Source: Muricea muricata
Lineage: Eukaryota; Cnidaria; Anthozoa; Malacalcyonacea; Plexauridae
Reading direction: 5' to 3'
DNA: 64,000 bases
Assembly: GCA_963855995.1 (NCBI GenBank)
Contig: OY979716.1
Coordinates: forward strand, 40,325,818-40,389,817
The notes below the pieces were generated by a model that saw nothing but the letters and a program-made list of their open reading frames with translations, was not told the origin of the DNA and did no database searches. Shown one piece after another: positions 1-13,976 of this stretch; position 1 is the stretch's first letter; each line of letters begins with the position of its first letter. The position numbers and the translations under genes are program-made.

Positions 1-188
1 AAAATCTAAGTTAACCCTAACTTTCTAAATACAATATAATGTACTTGAGTGTATTAATTAGCTTTTACCTTGCACGTTTTAAGTTTCACGTCACACTAAT
101 TTAAACAGCACAAGCATTTCCTTTTGGCACACGTTGTGTAATTCAGCCAATAGATTTTTTCTGAAGTAAGGCCTTACTTTTCCTTTAG

Positions 189-527
189 ATGAACATTTAC
201 GATAAAAAATACACAGGCTGTGCGATACTGGCTTGCCTTGTTGCGATCTTCATCACCGGGGTTCGCGGTGAAACTTGTATGCACCAAGAACACACAGAAG
301 ACAGGTGCAGATCTGAACCAAGAATTTGGCTGGCAACGCCGATTGATTCTTCAGTCTACAAAGGAGCCCCGAGAAGCACATTTCTCATTCCGACATATAA
401 AAGAGAGCTATTTTGGTGGTGTGGTGGTAGCAGAGAGAGAGTTGCCTGGGATTCAACTTCAAATCGCCTGAGAGTTACATTTTTGTATGACGGAAATATA
501 AAATGGGAATTTATGTTTTGTTATTAA
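189..527 (+). CDS. Secreted four-cysteine protein, copy 1
   Basis: This 112-residue ORF starts at an ATG and stops at TAA. Residues about 1-27 look like a signal peptide: charged MNIYDKKYT, a hydrophobic core GCAILACLVAIFITG, then cleavage near VRG/ETC. The mature part would be about 85 residues with four cysteines (ETC, DRC, WWC, and MFCY at the C-terminus), enough for two disulfides, with a Trp-rich patch FWWCGG. The ATG lies directly after a pyrimidine-rich tract ending in AG (about 177-188), so it could be a 3' splice site with an upstream 5'UTR exon or a trans-spliced leader. I do not recognise the family. A host-defence or matrix peptide is possible, but nothing in the sequence shows activity. 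The protein is identical in copies 2 and 3. Confidence 0.7.
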   Translation: MNIYDKKYTGCAILACLVAIFITGVRGETCMHQEHTEDRCRSEPRIWLATPIDSSVYKGAPRSTFLIPTYKRELFWWCGGSRERVAWDSTSNRLRVTFLYDGNIKWEFMFCY

Positions 528-1743
528 CTGTAGTATTGTACCTGGTCCTGCTTTTCTCACATACTTCTCACATATCAAACATTTTTCATTGAAGGTTGTC
601 TCAAGCATTTGTGAAACGTACAATCAAAGTCTTTATTAAAATTATAATGTAGTACAAAACGTTGTAATAGCAGTTTGGTACAGTATAATGTATATCACAT
701 AAGTAAGAATAACTTACAGCAATAATTATCCTAAAAAATATAATTGAAATATTATCCCAAAATTGAAGTTATTGAGCGAAATAGACGATGAAATTTTGAC
801 ATACAACATGAGATCGAAGAGGCAACCGAAATTTTCGACAGAATTTTGACGTAGTACAAATAATTAAGAAGAAACTAAAAGCAACCGAGGGAATGGTCGA
901 CAACAGGAGCACCGAAAGGTAATTAAGTTCACCAAGTACACATTTACTGATTTACATCAACCTAATGAATCAGAAAGTATTCAATCAAATGTCGAGAACG
1001 TTCAAAACTCAAGTTCAAATTCAAATCCATATATTGAGGGAAATACATATACCGTCATAAATAGCAATGATCGAAACGAGGTTGGAAACAGTTCGTTCTT
1101 GTCCAACTGAGAGCAAATAGGAAGTACCTCTAATGTACATTTAACTGCTAGTTTTCCAAAGCTTCAGAGAGAGAGTAATCGAGTGGAATTCCTTCTGGGA
1201 CTCGTTCAAATTCAGCAAATTCAATTATTTACAATCATTGCTAGAAGGGAGTGCATCAGGGTTGCCAGATCATCATTAGTGTAGTCAAGTAAGCAAAGAA
1301 GGCCAAATCGTCATTAGTGTAGTCAAGTAAGCAAAGAAAACAAAAGCCAAGTACAAAGAAAAACAAAGAGCATTGTTGAAGATTTGCCTCAAAAATGCAG
1401 TGATCTGGCAACCCTGGAGTGCATCACGAGCCATTATTAAGGAATTAACATTGACGAGTGCGAACCATGACAATGCTATTAGTATTTTGCAAGAAACACG
1501 TTCTAAAGCAAAGTGCGATATTCTATTTATGCAAAATTGTACGAAATTTTAGCAATTGTATAAATGTCTGCAACAAATCCACACAGTATTTCGTTAAAGT
1601 AGCTAACTTTATGCGAGGATTTGCATGAAAAAATTAGGGTTGCTATGTAAGGTATAGAATAGTTACTTTTTATCTGCAATCATAAAAGTTAACTTTAACT
1701 ACAAATGGTTATCATTGCAAATGCAATGCTATTTAAGATTAAG
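528..1743. other. Non-coding part of duplication unit, copy 1
   Basis: This is AT-rich sequence between the secreted-protein gene and the minisatellite. I see no supportable gene. A 37-bp segment containing gtcattagtgtagtcaagta is repeated twice at about 1275-1337. The short minus-strand frame across it is an accidental by-product. Confidence 0.6.
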
Positions 1744-2000
1744 TGTCATTGCAGCAGCAATACCATTACGAGTGTCATTGCAGCCGCAATGTCATTCTAA
1801 CTGTCATTGCAGCAGCAACGCCATTTCTAGTGTCATTGTAGCAGCAATGCTATTCTAATTGTCATGACAACAGCAATCCAATTCTGATTGTCGTTGCATC
1901 AGCAATGCTATTCTGATAGTCATTTCAGTAGCAATGCCATTCTGAGAGTCATTGAAAGAGCAAAGCCATTCGGAGTGACATGGCAACAGCAAAGCCATTC
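1744..2000 (+). repeat. Minisatellite, ~30-bp units, copy 1
   Basis: About nine degenerate units are built on gtcattgcagcagcaatgcc and spaced about 30 bp apart. A reading frame across them exists only because the unit length is near a multiple of three. Copies 2 and 3 of the array carry one more unit than this copy. Confidence 0.85.
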
Positions 2001-2414
2001 TGAATTCTGATTTATCGTTGCTCTTCTTTGTAGAATTCGTAGATAGATAGTATAGCATTGCTTTCGCAATAACAATGCCAATTAAATTCCTTAAATGATT
2101 GATTACGAAACGACTGCTTATAATACACAACTCTAAAAATAATTAGCAATCTGTCTTTTTAGGATTTTTAGTTTTACTGTCCCATAGCATTCCCTTTTGT
2201 GTGTAGTTTCCATCGTTTCTTATTCCATAGCATCCGCGGCTGGCTCTCGGATTTTTTACAACAGACTTGTATGATATTCTTTTATCCAGGCTTTTATCAG
2301 ATTTCGACTTTGATGTGTTTCGTAGGCAAGGCATACAATAATTCAGTCGATACTATGAAGCAGAAAAAAGGAGTATATACATATATAATTTTGTATAATA
2401 TACATATATATATA

Positions 2415-3175
<761 letters not shown>

Positions 3176-5583
3176 AACCGTATATATATTCAGTACTATC
3201 ATTACTATTCAGTATTCATATTATTTTTACGTTCCGGTTGTTTTCACGAAGCTACTGACATGGTTCAATCCTTGCATCTATGTTAAAAAAATTGCTTGTA
3301 TAATTAAATGTGGTCATAGTTATATGGCGACTGTTTGCTTGTTGGCTTGGCGCATAAAACCTAAAAATATTTCAGCAATATTGATACAAGAAAATATTAC
3401 TCATTAGAATCACAAATTTGCTCATTCGCCATCAAAGGTTGCAAGCTTTTCAAGTAGAACATGCATGTATACATGGAGCAAATTGATTATAAAGCGTGCT
3501 CGTTTTTAAAGACACCGTACTATTATACAGTTTGAATGAATGAATAAATGGACAATTTATTTAATTTAAGGACGTTAGCCTCGTCCACAGTGAGTTAATG
3601 ATTTTCAGGAGGGACGTCCAATTTACATGCAAATTACAAATTTTACCACAAAAACGAATAAGACAAAAAATATATCCACAGAATGTCAAATGCTCCAACG
3701 GTATGATCCATACGGTACAAATTCATACTTAATTGGCTACATTTATATTCTACAGGTAGTTTGATTAAATCGGCTTTTCATGTAGTTTCTGAAAGACTAA
3801 AATGATTGCGCAAGTTTGACATGAGACGAGAAGCTATATATTATTGTATTCCAGAGTTTAGCTCCACAATATTCAAAACATTTTTTCGGGAATTCTCTTT
3901 TTAGCTAAGCCAGGCTCAGTATATCTATTTGAAGGGATATAATTTCTCTGAGTAAGATTCCTTCTTATTATTACTTCTTTCAAACTTGGTCCAGGCATAT
4001 AGTCAGTCAAGACTTTATACACAAATGTAGCTATATTTGTACAACGTTTGCATAAATTTTATCATTTAGCAGAAGTTGGTTCGGGTACGTCAAAGAAAAC
4101 CGACTCGTTTATAAATAAGAGAAATTAAGACTTAATTTGTCGAAATTTTCAAGCGATATTATACTCTGACAATATTAGATTCATGATTGCTTTTATGCAG
4201 TCACCTCTCGCCAAAGCGTGGGGATGTTTTACTTTGCATTGATATCCGGTGGTGCACATTCAGTGATGTATATGAATGTTTCGGCAGTATAGCTGCGTTA
4301 TTGCCGCTCATCACAAAAATACGGACATCCAGCAGCTGACATCTCCCGTTGACATCAGGCCAAGCGGGCTAGCGAGCGGCCCTGAGGCCGTCTTACAGAG
4401 TTAAGAGGTTCTTCATTAATAACCAACTGAGTTTATACCTAATATGCAATCGATCTAACCGTACGAAAAATACGAAAAGCACAACGAAATATCTTATAAA
4501 TAAAAGGAAAAAAGCGCAATATTTTAGTGCGATCAATCCTCACCTATTGTCGTAACAAAACACTTTTCGAAAAGAGGCAAGTTATTGAGAGTGGGGGATA
4601 GAGGCATGCATCGGATCGGTTTGAGCCATTGAAATCTACAAAGACGAAAGGATAACTTGGCCGCCATCTTTGAAGACAATTGAGTAAGCTCTTTGTGTAA
4701 GTCAGCCCGAGGTCCCAAGCTCTATTTACTTTACGAAAATTGGCCACATTGTCAGGTCCCGGACATCACTCGCAAAATCCACGAGTAATTTTGCCCCACA
4801 AAACAGCATTCATTGTCCGCCATATGTTGCCTTAGTCCGAACATAAGAGCTTTATGTTGAGTTATCCTTCCATTCCTTAAAGAATTCACTAATTCGAGCC
4901 CTTTCAATCCGACGGTTTACGAAACGTCTGTGCCTGAATTCGATCCGATCCGAAGCATAAATATAGCGGTACAATCCGATCCTATCCGAACACTACAGTT
5001 TGAATCCGATCCGAAAAAAACCCCAATCAAATCTGAGGCATCATTAATATAATCCTAGAAGGCTTACTAATACACAACGTCCTGACTGCTCACGCAAAGT
5101 CTATTAATTTACGACAATTTCCATTTCCGTCGCGGAAAATATCTTGGATAATTAATGTTTATGCTTATTGCTTAAACTTCTCTTTTGTAAGTGCATCCTT
5201 ACAAACCATAGACCAACAATTATAATATTGAGGAACTTCACTTGTTTACAGGCTTCAACCTGCCAGAGAGAGAGAGCAACATCACACGCTCCTCATTCTT
5301 CAACGTTAAAACTCTAATTTTTTTACCAAGTCATAATATAATCACCATAATCACCAAAGATAAAGCCATATAACAGAACAAATGAACATAGGAATGTCTG
5401 TTATTGTCTGTCTTCACATTCACCACATGATGCGCAGCTTTATTTAATTACTTCTTAGTCTTTTTCGTCCACACCGGTTTACTCTAAACCCTCCATGCAC
5501 CAGGTTTCGTGAAGCTCTTGATCCACAGCAGAGCATTCACGTTTCTTGGCGCTAGAATGCCCTTTGCAATGCAATCAAGAATA
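3176..5583. other. Gene-poor stretch of unit, copy 1
   Basis: I see no supportable gene over about 2.4 kb. A minus-strand frame at 4533-4747 is interrupted differently in copy 2, where it is a single 15335-15550 frame, so it is probably not coding. A local repeat of gatccgatccgaa-type words lies at about 4940-5010. Confidence 0.55.
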
Positions 5584-5790
5584 CAGTGGAACCCCGCCTT
5601 ACGGCCACCTCGATAATACGGTCATCTCGATAATACGGTCACTTTTTTGGGTCCCGGCGAAACACCAATGCATTTTATATTAATGTTACCCCTTTAATAC
5701 GGCCACCCCGCTAATAAGGCCAACGGCCACATTGCCGAGTCCCAAACTAACGAAATCACCCCGTTAATACGGACATTCTAAATGTGTCTA
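5584..5790 (+). mobile_element. Pogo/Tigger-like terminal fragment, copy 1
   Basis: The sequence starts TA-CAGTGGAACCCCGCCTTACGG, resembling the terminus of pogo/Tigger-type DNA transposons, which insert at TA. It continues with repeated words of the type taatacggccacc. I did not find the opposite terminus, so this is probably a one-ended remnant. Confidence 0.45.
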
Positions 5791-8229
5791 CAGACGGAAA
5801 CATAATTTACGACTCCAAACATAGATGTAGACCATGACATCCGTGTTATATCATGTTACTTACTGTATTCTTATTATAAAAGTAACGCATTTAAAACTTT
5901 ACATATAGGCTTCAGTTAAAAGTGACATCTCATTGGCAAGCATTGGTGTTAGGGTCGTTTAATTAGATCAGTTCAACGGCGGATAAGTAAAATACCTTTG
6001 TAATACTGCTATACGTAATTGGTGTTTATTTGTGTGATTTAAATTTGATTTATGCACTGTTTTTGCTAAAGTAATTTCGGTTCATAATTCTCTCAAGCTT
6101 TGACCTTTAAAAAGAGATCATACAGTTGTAATAAGATTTTTAACAATATTAATTAACCAGCTGTTTTGTAGTTAATTGTTGTTATGCCTGAGGAAAATTT
6201 TTATGAGTAGCTATATAAAACAGTGTTGATAAACAAAGACAAAGTGTTGAAAATTTTTACCTTCAAGTGTTTTGTTTATGCGGAAATTTTGAATAGTAAT
6301 TTTATGTATGCATAATCAATCCTAATGAAGCGTGATTACACCATGACAAGATGTCCTCAGTTTAAAGAATCCGGTCCGCCCGTTCATTCCGCGCATCAAA
6401 TTTCGAATTATTTCAGGCTGCTTTCGTAAAATATTGAACTCATTTCGTAAACCATTCACTTGTAGTTTCATTTTTATAGTAAGAAAGATTTATCTTCAAT
6501 GCCAGGAGCAAACGATTATGCACCTGTGGGCTAAGAGTAATGCCAGGCATAATGATTAAATTTGTAACTATAGGATCATAATATTGCTATAGCGTCGCAT
6601 TTTTGGGGGGGGGGGGACACCCTGTCCAGAATGTTAAAAAAGCAACCATTGAAATATGATTTATAGGTTCTTTTGATTTCCATTTCCAAAGTTCGGTTCC
6701 GACAGTCATCAAGAATGCAATATGATACCTATTATTTGCATTTTGAGTTATAAATATATATCTCGACAAGGACGTAATGACGGATGTTCCACCATAGACA
6801 AAGTATTATGATTCTATACCAAAGAAGTTATAATTGTTGTGATTTCAAAATTAAAGATCTATGCATATGTTTGTAGATTACGTATAGGCACTACGTGCCA
6901 AAGCTCCATTTTATACAACCCGCCTTAGAGTCGCAAATTTGATAGTTGTTATGTTCTGCATGAGATATGGCACGTTGTGGTAGGGATCGACAAACGTTTC
7001 CTGCACTTGAAAGTACTATCTGTCATTCGAGTCAAGCTAAAGAATAGTAGAAACGTCAACAGGAAAAACGTCAGCAGGAAAAATGGGCTAAAAAAAGAAA
7101 ACGCTCATAAGCTCCGCTCTTTGGAGTGCAGTAAAGTATATATAAAAGTTCTTTTCAATATAGTTACGGTAGTTTACAGCTAATAATACTGGTCAAAGAC
7201 ATTGCAAGATAACGAATCGGAATTGGGAAAAGTTTGGAGCTTGTAAAGGCAAGTTAATGTTTAAAATTAAAAGTCTTTCTTTCTGGCGTTTTGTCACTTA
7301 ATTAGCAAAAATATTGCAGTATTTACGCAGAGGATTATGTACCAAAGATTACTGTAAACCTCCAAAGACAAAGATTACCGTTAGGGATATATCCCGTCGT
7401 GAATTAAATTAAAATGATCTAAATTAAATCTAAATTAAATCTAAGTCAAAATGAACAAAGGCAGACAATGTAAATGATATAGATGATATTCAATAAACAT
7501 TTCTCATGTACAGATATTTATAGTTGATCTGCTATTTTGAGAGTATATTCTGACTTTTTAAATTTTCATATAACAATAGCAATAACAATAATGCAACATA
7601 TTCCTTGTATAGTCCAACATATTATGAAGGTAAAATAAGCTGGACCTTGTATAAGCATGTGCTATTTATTTGAGAGAAATCAGGACTTAACATTGGTACA
7701 AAATGCTTCATTGCTGTTTGATTTGATGTGACGTGAACTTATGAAGGCTAATGTACTCAAATACATGTTATTGTAGTCAGAAAGGCCTAATTGAGATTTT
7801 AATATATTTCAATAAGATGTTTATATAATATTAAGCAAGAAGATATCGATAGCTATTTCAAACCAAGCAAATCTTTTGAAGAATGCTAAAAAATGCATTA
7901 GGTGGCCCATTTAGCTCATTTCAGTACAACTGCCGTTCCCCACACAGGCGTTAACGTAAATTTCTTCACGCAGTTCTTGTATAATTGTATTTGTTGATAT
8001 TTTGATAACAAGCGCTCAAACAATGTCAACTTAGAGGCTTTTGTTAAAGCCTACTGATGATGTGGTTAGATTAATTATAAATTTAGTATATAGTTTATCC
8101 TGACAGATAAGGTACCGTGCACAGGACAAGTCTTTTATTTAGTTAAACAAATACATGTTAGGCAAAAACGATATAGCAAACTTATACAGCCAATTTATAA
8201 TACCCAAATTATAAATTAAAGTTAATGGA
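5791..8229. other. Gene-poor stretch of unit, copy 1
   Basis: I see no supported gene. A 68-residue frame at 6977-7183 is unchanged in copy 2, but no more conserved than the surrounding non-coding DNA. A G-run of about 13 lies near 6605. The short motif ctaaattaaat is repeated around 7410-7440. Confidence 0.5.
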
Positions 8230-8242
8230 GCAATGCGAATGA

Positions 8243-8990
8243 TTGAAGGGAACTCCCTCGAATATATTTCACGCAGTCATATTGGTATATGCCGAAAAAT
8301 TACACTTAAAGTTTTGCAAACGTATTTTGGGAGTTCACTTAAAATCCACAAATTTGGCTGTGTACGCCGAACTGGGAAGAATGCCTCTGAGTACCCAAAT
8401 GTGTACTAGGATAGCGAAATTCTGGTTAAAGACTTTAAAAGTTTTAATATATCTCAAAGAGAGTTAGAAAATTTTTGCCATGGTTTAAAAGGTAACCTAG
8501 AAGAACAATATGTTCGCTCTTGGAAAGACCAGATTCAACAGCAAGAAAATCAAGGAAAACTTAGGAAATTTAAAAAGTTTAAAACGAATTTGAATTTTGA
8601 GGAATATTTGGGAGATATTAGTAATATTAAACATCGTCAAGCTATTACAAAACTCAGAATCTCTTCTCATAGACTGCCGGTTGAGTCTGGCCGCTATAAT
8701 AATATTCCTTTTGATAAAAGAACTTGTAAACTTTGCAACTTAAATGAAGTTGGGAATGAGCAACATTATTTTATGCAATGCAGTAACACGTTGCTTAAAG
8801 AGATTAGATATAGTTTTATCCAGAAGCTACACCAAATTAATAGCTCATTTTCATTATTTAATGATCAAGACCTGTTTTTATATATCATGTCAATGAAAGA
8901 CAGGTCAATAACGGAATTAGTTGCTAAATTCTGTTATGATATATTAGCAGGTTTTGACCATTTACAGTAATATATATTTACCTTGTATTG
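8243..8990 (+). mobile_element. 5'-truncated non-LTR retrotransposon (LINE), copy 1
   Basis: Two frames, 8243-8467 and 8590-8970, show the far C-terminal region of a LINE reverse transcriptase polyprotein. The marks are KFCKRILGVHLKST, then LRISSHRLPVESGRYNNIP and a zinc-knuckle-like CKLCNLNEVGNEQHYFMQC. The frames are separated by a short stretch with stops or a frameshift. The catalytic reverse-transcriptase and endonuclease domains are missing, so this is a dead 3' fragment. The same fragment occurs in copy 2, so it predates the duplication. Confidence 0.75.
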
Positions 8991-9651
8991 TTCTATGTTT
9001 TGTATCAAGTTGAGTTAGCTTAATAACTTAAATATTTTGTAATTTGTTATTATGGGTAGTATCGAATGTATCTCTTATGATATCTTGTTCATTAAATATA
9101 TTATTAATATATTATTATTGGCTGTGCTAAGTTCTCATGTTTCTGTTAGGTGTTATTTGAATATTTCACGCAATGATCAAAGGTTATAGTTGTTTAATAT
9201 CAGCTCAATAATCACGCTCTATGCATGCTGTGGGCACGTGCACACCAGGTTGTCTTAAATAACCAATGAGAATTCTGAATAATAGGGCTGAGATCTGATC
9301 GGCCAATAAAAACCGTCCATTTGTAAGGATAACAATGCATGCTCGCTAGCCATATCTTTAATTTCTGTACAAGCTCTCAAGAGATAGGAGCTGCTAAAAT
9401 AACGTTGCGGTCACATTACAAAAAATGTTGCTTGCTTGTTGTTTGTTATTGACAGTTAACTTATCTTACAATCTAACAGTAAATTCTTGAGATTTTGCAT
9501 TTGTTAGAGTTAGTTAAGCCAAAATGGAGAATAAGTCCTTGCTATTATTTTATTTCAAACACCAAAGGATGCGCAATGTATAAGCCAGGCGAAAATCGCT
9601 TGCGCGAAGACGGAGACCCTTATATTTTATTCTTAAAAGGTCAATGAAAAC
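8991..9651. other. Spacer with no supported gene, copy 1
   Basis: AT-rich DNA, including the likely LINE 3' tail (to about 9060) and a repeated atattattaatatattattat stretch near 9100. Nothing else is supportable. Confidence 0.5.
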
Positions 9652-9945
9652 ATGAGGTATTTGCAATTCGTTCAAACCATTACATTTGCTATGTTGGTAA
9701 TGACTACAATTGCTAGTAAAATAAATCGGAGACAATACTGGGAGATTCCACGACCGTGGCTTGGGTGGTTTGAGGTGATATTTGGAGACATGAACCGTCA
9801 ATCGGCGTACTGGAAGGAACACTTTCGTATGCGCAAAGAAACATTTTACAAAACTGTGGCAATCGATATTCTGGGCAGAAAACGAAGTTTAGTTAAAAAT
9901 ATTATAGCCCAGACAACTATTTTAAAAAGAGCCATAAAGAAATGA
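9652..9945 (+). pseudogene. PIF/Harbinger-like transposase N-terminal fragment, copy 1
   Basis: A 97-residue frame contains YWEIPRPWLGWFEVIFGD and YWKEHFRMRKETFYKTVAI. This resembles the segment ahead of the DDE domain in HARBI1-type nucleases (WxxWF, then YWKExFR). The catalytic domain is absent. The frame ends as it enters the left arm of a palindrome (9890-10135). A minus-strand homologue of its last 30 residues lies at 54005-54090, which supports a real family. The assignment is by motif resemblance. Confidence 0.5.
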
Positions 9946-10135
9946 AATTTTAAACAAGAATTTATTGAAGCGTAAATTAAAGCGTAATTATTGAAGAATT
10001 ATTGAAGCGAATTTTATTTAAAGCGTTTTTTTTATTGTTTTTTTTAAACGTAAGCTTCAATAAATTCTTGTATAAAATTTCATTTCTTTTTGGCTCTTTT
10101 TAAAATAGTTGTCTGGGCTATAATATTTTTAACTA
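9890..10135. repeat. Large palindrome, copy 1
   Basis: The left arm (about 9890-9970) and right arm (about 10055-10135) are near-perfect reverse complements of about 80 bp. They share tatagcccagacaactattt and caagaatttattgaagc. The loop of about 85 bp is AT-rich with T-runs. The left arm is the 3' end of the Harbinger-like frame, so the palindrome is an inverted duplication of a transposase segment. Confidence 0.9.
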
Positions 10136-10269
10136 AACATTTTACAAGTAGCAATAGACTCATTAGACTGACAACGAAAGAATTGCTCGCGGGAAAATAT
10201 TTCAAAATGCGCGCTAAGTTATCTCAATATACATCTAAATGAAATGCATTGCCTGACTGGGTTAACATA

Positions 10270-10470
10270 ATATATCTTAACCCCTTGGGCAGGCTAATGT
10301 TAGAGGGGATCTTAACCCCTCTAAAATTGTTTTATGGGGATCTTAACCCCTTGTTCACATTCTAGGGACTGTCCAAGGGGATCTTAACCCCTTGGACAGG
10401 TTAATGTTAGGTGAGATCTTAACCCCTCTAACATTGCCTGATGGGAATCTTAATCCCAAGGGCATTCACC
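10270..10470. repeat. Cluster of ggggatcttaacccc palindromic repeats, copy 1
   Basis: At least five short self-complementary units of the form aggggatcttaacccct are spaced 40-60 bp apart, interleaved with repeats of caggctaatgttag. In copy 2 this cluster is the target of the 1.57 kb insertion. No function is known to me. Confidence 0.75.
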
Positions 10471-10980
10471 TTACAAGCGGGCCTATATACACCCTGCTGG
10501 TTTACTGTCTACGAGTCTATGATTACATAAAAAATGCTATGTAATAGTTGTTTTTATTATTTGATATTGGAGTACTTTATCACCATGACCCATTCCTCCC
10601 ACATAAACATTGCGTGTTATTCTTGTGTGTCTTTAACGGACAATCTATTTTATACCGAAAAGCAATTGATCTATTAAATGATACTTGTAATTAGTTTATT
10701 GGTCATGCTGGTTTTGCAAAAACTCTATTCCATTAATTTTGAAATATCGATATCTCGCTTAATATTGTATAAAAATCTTATTGTAATACATCAAAATCTA
10801 AGTTAGCCCTAACTTTCTAAATACAATATAATGTACTTGAGTGTATTAATTAGCTTTTACCTTGCACGTTTTAAGTTTCACGTCACACTAATTTAAACAG
10901 CACAAGCATTTCCTTTTGGCACACGTTGTGTAATTCAGCCAATAGATTTTTTCTGAAGTAAGGCCTTACTTTTCCTTTAG
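10471..10980. other. Upstream region of secreted gene, copy 2
   Basis: AT-rich DNA up to the splice-acceptor-like tract before the ATG at 10981. It is the only upstream region seen in full for copies 2 and 3, so any promoter or 5' exon should lie here. A CCAAT motif lies at about 10939-10943. I could not define an upstream exon. Confidence 0.4.
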
Positions 10981-11319
10981 ATGAACATTTACGATAAAAA
11001 ATACACAGGCTGTGCGATACTGGCTTGCCTTGTTGCGATCTTCATCACCGGGGTTCGCGGTGAAACTTGTATGCACCAAGAACACACAGAAGACAGGTGC
11101 AGATCTGAACCAAGAATTTGGCTGGCAACGCCGATTGATTCTTCAGTCTACAAAGGAGCCCCGAGAAGCACATTTCTCATTCCGACATATAAAAGAGAGC
11201 TATTTTGGTGGTGTGGTGGTAGCAGAGAGAGAGTTGCCTGGGATTCAACTTCAAATCGCCTGAGAGTTACATTTTTGTATGACGGAAATATAAAATGGGA
11301 ATTTATGTTTTGTTATTAA
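10981..11319 (+). CDS. Secreted four-cysteine protein, copy 2
   Basis: This ORF encodes the same 112 residues as the copy at 189, including the signal peptide, the four mature-region cysteines and the C-terminal MFCY. By eye the 339 coding bases match copy 1 exactly, while the flanks differ at scattered sites and small indels. The pyrimidine-rich tract ending in AG directly before the ATG is also conserved. Confidence 0.7.
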   Translation: MNIYDKKYTGCAILACLVAIFITGVRGETCMHQEHTEDRCRSEPRIWLATPIDSSVYKGAPRSTFLIPTYKRELFWWCGGSRERVAWDSTSNRLRVTFLYDGNIKWEFMFCY

Positions 11320-12536
11320 CTGTAGTATTGTACCTGGTCCTGCTTTTCTCACATACTTCTCACATATCAAACATTTTTCATTGAAGGTTGTCTCAAGCAT
11401 TTGTGAAACGTACAATCAAAGTCTTTATTAAAATTATAATGTAGTACAAAACGTTGTAATAGCAGTTTGGTACAGTATAATGTATATCACATAAGTAAGA
11501 ATAACTTACAGCAATAATTATCCTAAAAAATATAATTGAAATATTATCCCAAAATTGAAGTTATTGAGCGAAATAGACGATGAAATTTTGACATACAACA
11601 TGAGATCGAAGAGGCAACCGAAATTTTCGACAGAATTTTAGACGTAGTACAAATAATTAAGAAGAAACTAAAAGCAACCGAGGGAATGGTCGACAACAGG
11701 AGCACCGAAAGGTAATTAAGTTCACCAAGTACACATTTACTGATTTACATGAACCTAATGAATCAGAAAGTATTCAATCAAATGTCGAGAACGTTCAAAA
11801 CTCAAGTTCAAATTCAAATCCATATATTGAGGGAAATACATATACAGTCATAAATAGCAATGATCGAAACGAGGTTGGAAACAGTTCGTTCTTGTCCAAC
11901 TGAGAGCAAATAGGAAGTACCTCTAATGTACATTTAACTGCTAGTTTGCCAAAGCTTCAGAGAGAGAGTAATCCAGTGGAATTCCTTCTGGGACTCGTTC
12001 AAATTCAGCAAATTCAATTATTTACAATCATTGCTAGAAGGGAGTGCATCAGGGTTGCCAGATCATCATTAGTGTAGTCAAGTAAGCAAAGAAGGCCAAA
12101 TCGTCATTAGTGTAGTCAAGTAAGCAAAGAAAACAAAAGCCAAGTACAAAGAAAAACAAAGAGCATTGTTGAAGATTTGCCTCAAAAATGCAGTGATCTG
12201 GCAACCCTGGAGTGCATCACGAGCCATTATTAAGGAATTAACATTGACGAGTGCGAACCATGACAATGCTATTAGTATTTTGCAAGAAACACGTTCTAAA
12301 GCAAAGTGCGATATTCTATTTATGCAAAATTGTACGAAATTTTAGCAATTGTATAAATGTCTGCAACAAATCCACACAGTATTTCGTTAAAGTAGCTAAC
12401 TTTATGCGAGGATTTGCATGAAAAAATTAGGGTTGCTATGTAAGGTATAGAATAGTTACTTTTTATCTGCAATCATAAAAGTTAACTTTAACTACAAATG
12501 GTTATCATTGCAAATGCAATGCTATTTAAGATTAAG

Positions 12537-12822
12537 TGTCATTGCAGCAGCAATACCATTACGAGTGTCATTGCAGCCGCAATGTCATTCTAACTGTCAT
12601 TGCAGCAGCAACGCCATTTCTAGTGTCATTGTAGCAGTAATACCATTTCTAGTGTCATTGTAGCAGCAATGCTATTCTAATTGTCATGACAACAGCAATC
12701 CAATTCTGATTGTCGTTGCATCAGCAATGCTATTCTGATAGTCATTTCAGTAGCAATGCCATTCTGAGAGTCATTGAAAGAGCAAAGCCATTCGGAGTGA
12801 CATGGCAACAGCAAAGCCATTC
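12537..12822 (+). repeat. Minisatellite, ~30-bp units, copy 2
   Basis: The same degenerate repeat as in copy 1, with one additional unit at about 12628-12657 (gtagcagtaataccatttct) that copy 1 lacks and copy 3 has. Confidence 0.85.
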
Positions 12823-13236
12823 TGAATTCTGATTTATCGTTGCTCTTCTTTGTAGAATTCGTAGATAGATAGTATAGCATTGCTTTCGCAATAACAATGC
12901 CAATTAAATTCCTTAAATGATTGATTACGAAACGACTGCTTATAATACACAACTCTAAAAATAATTAGCAATCTGTCTTTTTAGGATTTTTAGTTTTACT
13001 GTCCCATAGCATTCCCTTTTGTGTGTAGTTTCCATCGTTTCTTATTCGATAGCATCCGCGGCTGGCTCTCGGATTTTTTACAACAGACTTGTATGATATT
13101 CTTTTATCCAGGCTTTTATCAGATTTCGACTTTGATGTGTTTTGTAGGCAAGGCATACAATAATTCAGTCGATACTATGAAGCAGAAAAAAGGAGTATAT
13201 ACATATATAATTTTGTATAATATACATATATATATA

Positions 13237-13976
<740 letters not shown>

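Noticed and set aside
220..471. Second frame overlapping the secreted-protein gene
   Set aside because: A +1 shadow of the 189-527 gene. It lacks a signal peptide and has no independent support.
189..527. Assignment of the secreted protein to macins or another known cnidarian antimicrobial family
   Set aside because: It has only four cysteines in the mature part, and the spacing does not match macins. No family motif is recognised.
1855..2130. 91-residue minus-strand frame across the minisatellite, and its copies
   Set aside because: It is open only because the repeat unit is close to a multiple of three. It has no domain and overlaps a tandem repeat.
4300..4400. Possible tRNA-derived SINE head (gccaagcgggctagcgagcg)
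   Set aside because: I could not find convincing A and B box promoter motifs or a tRNA fold.
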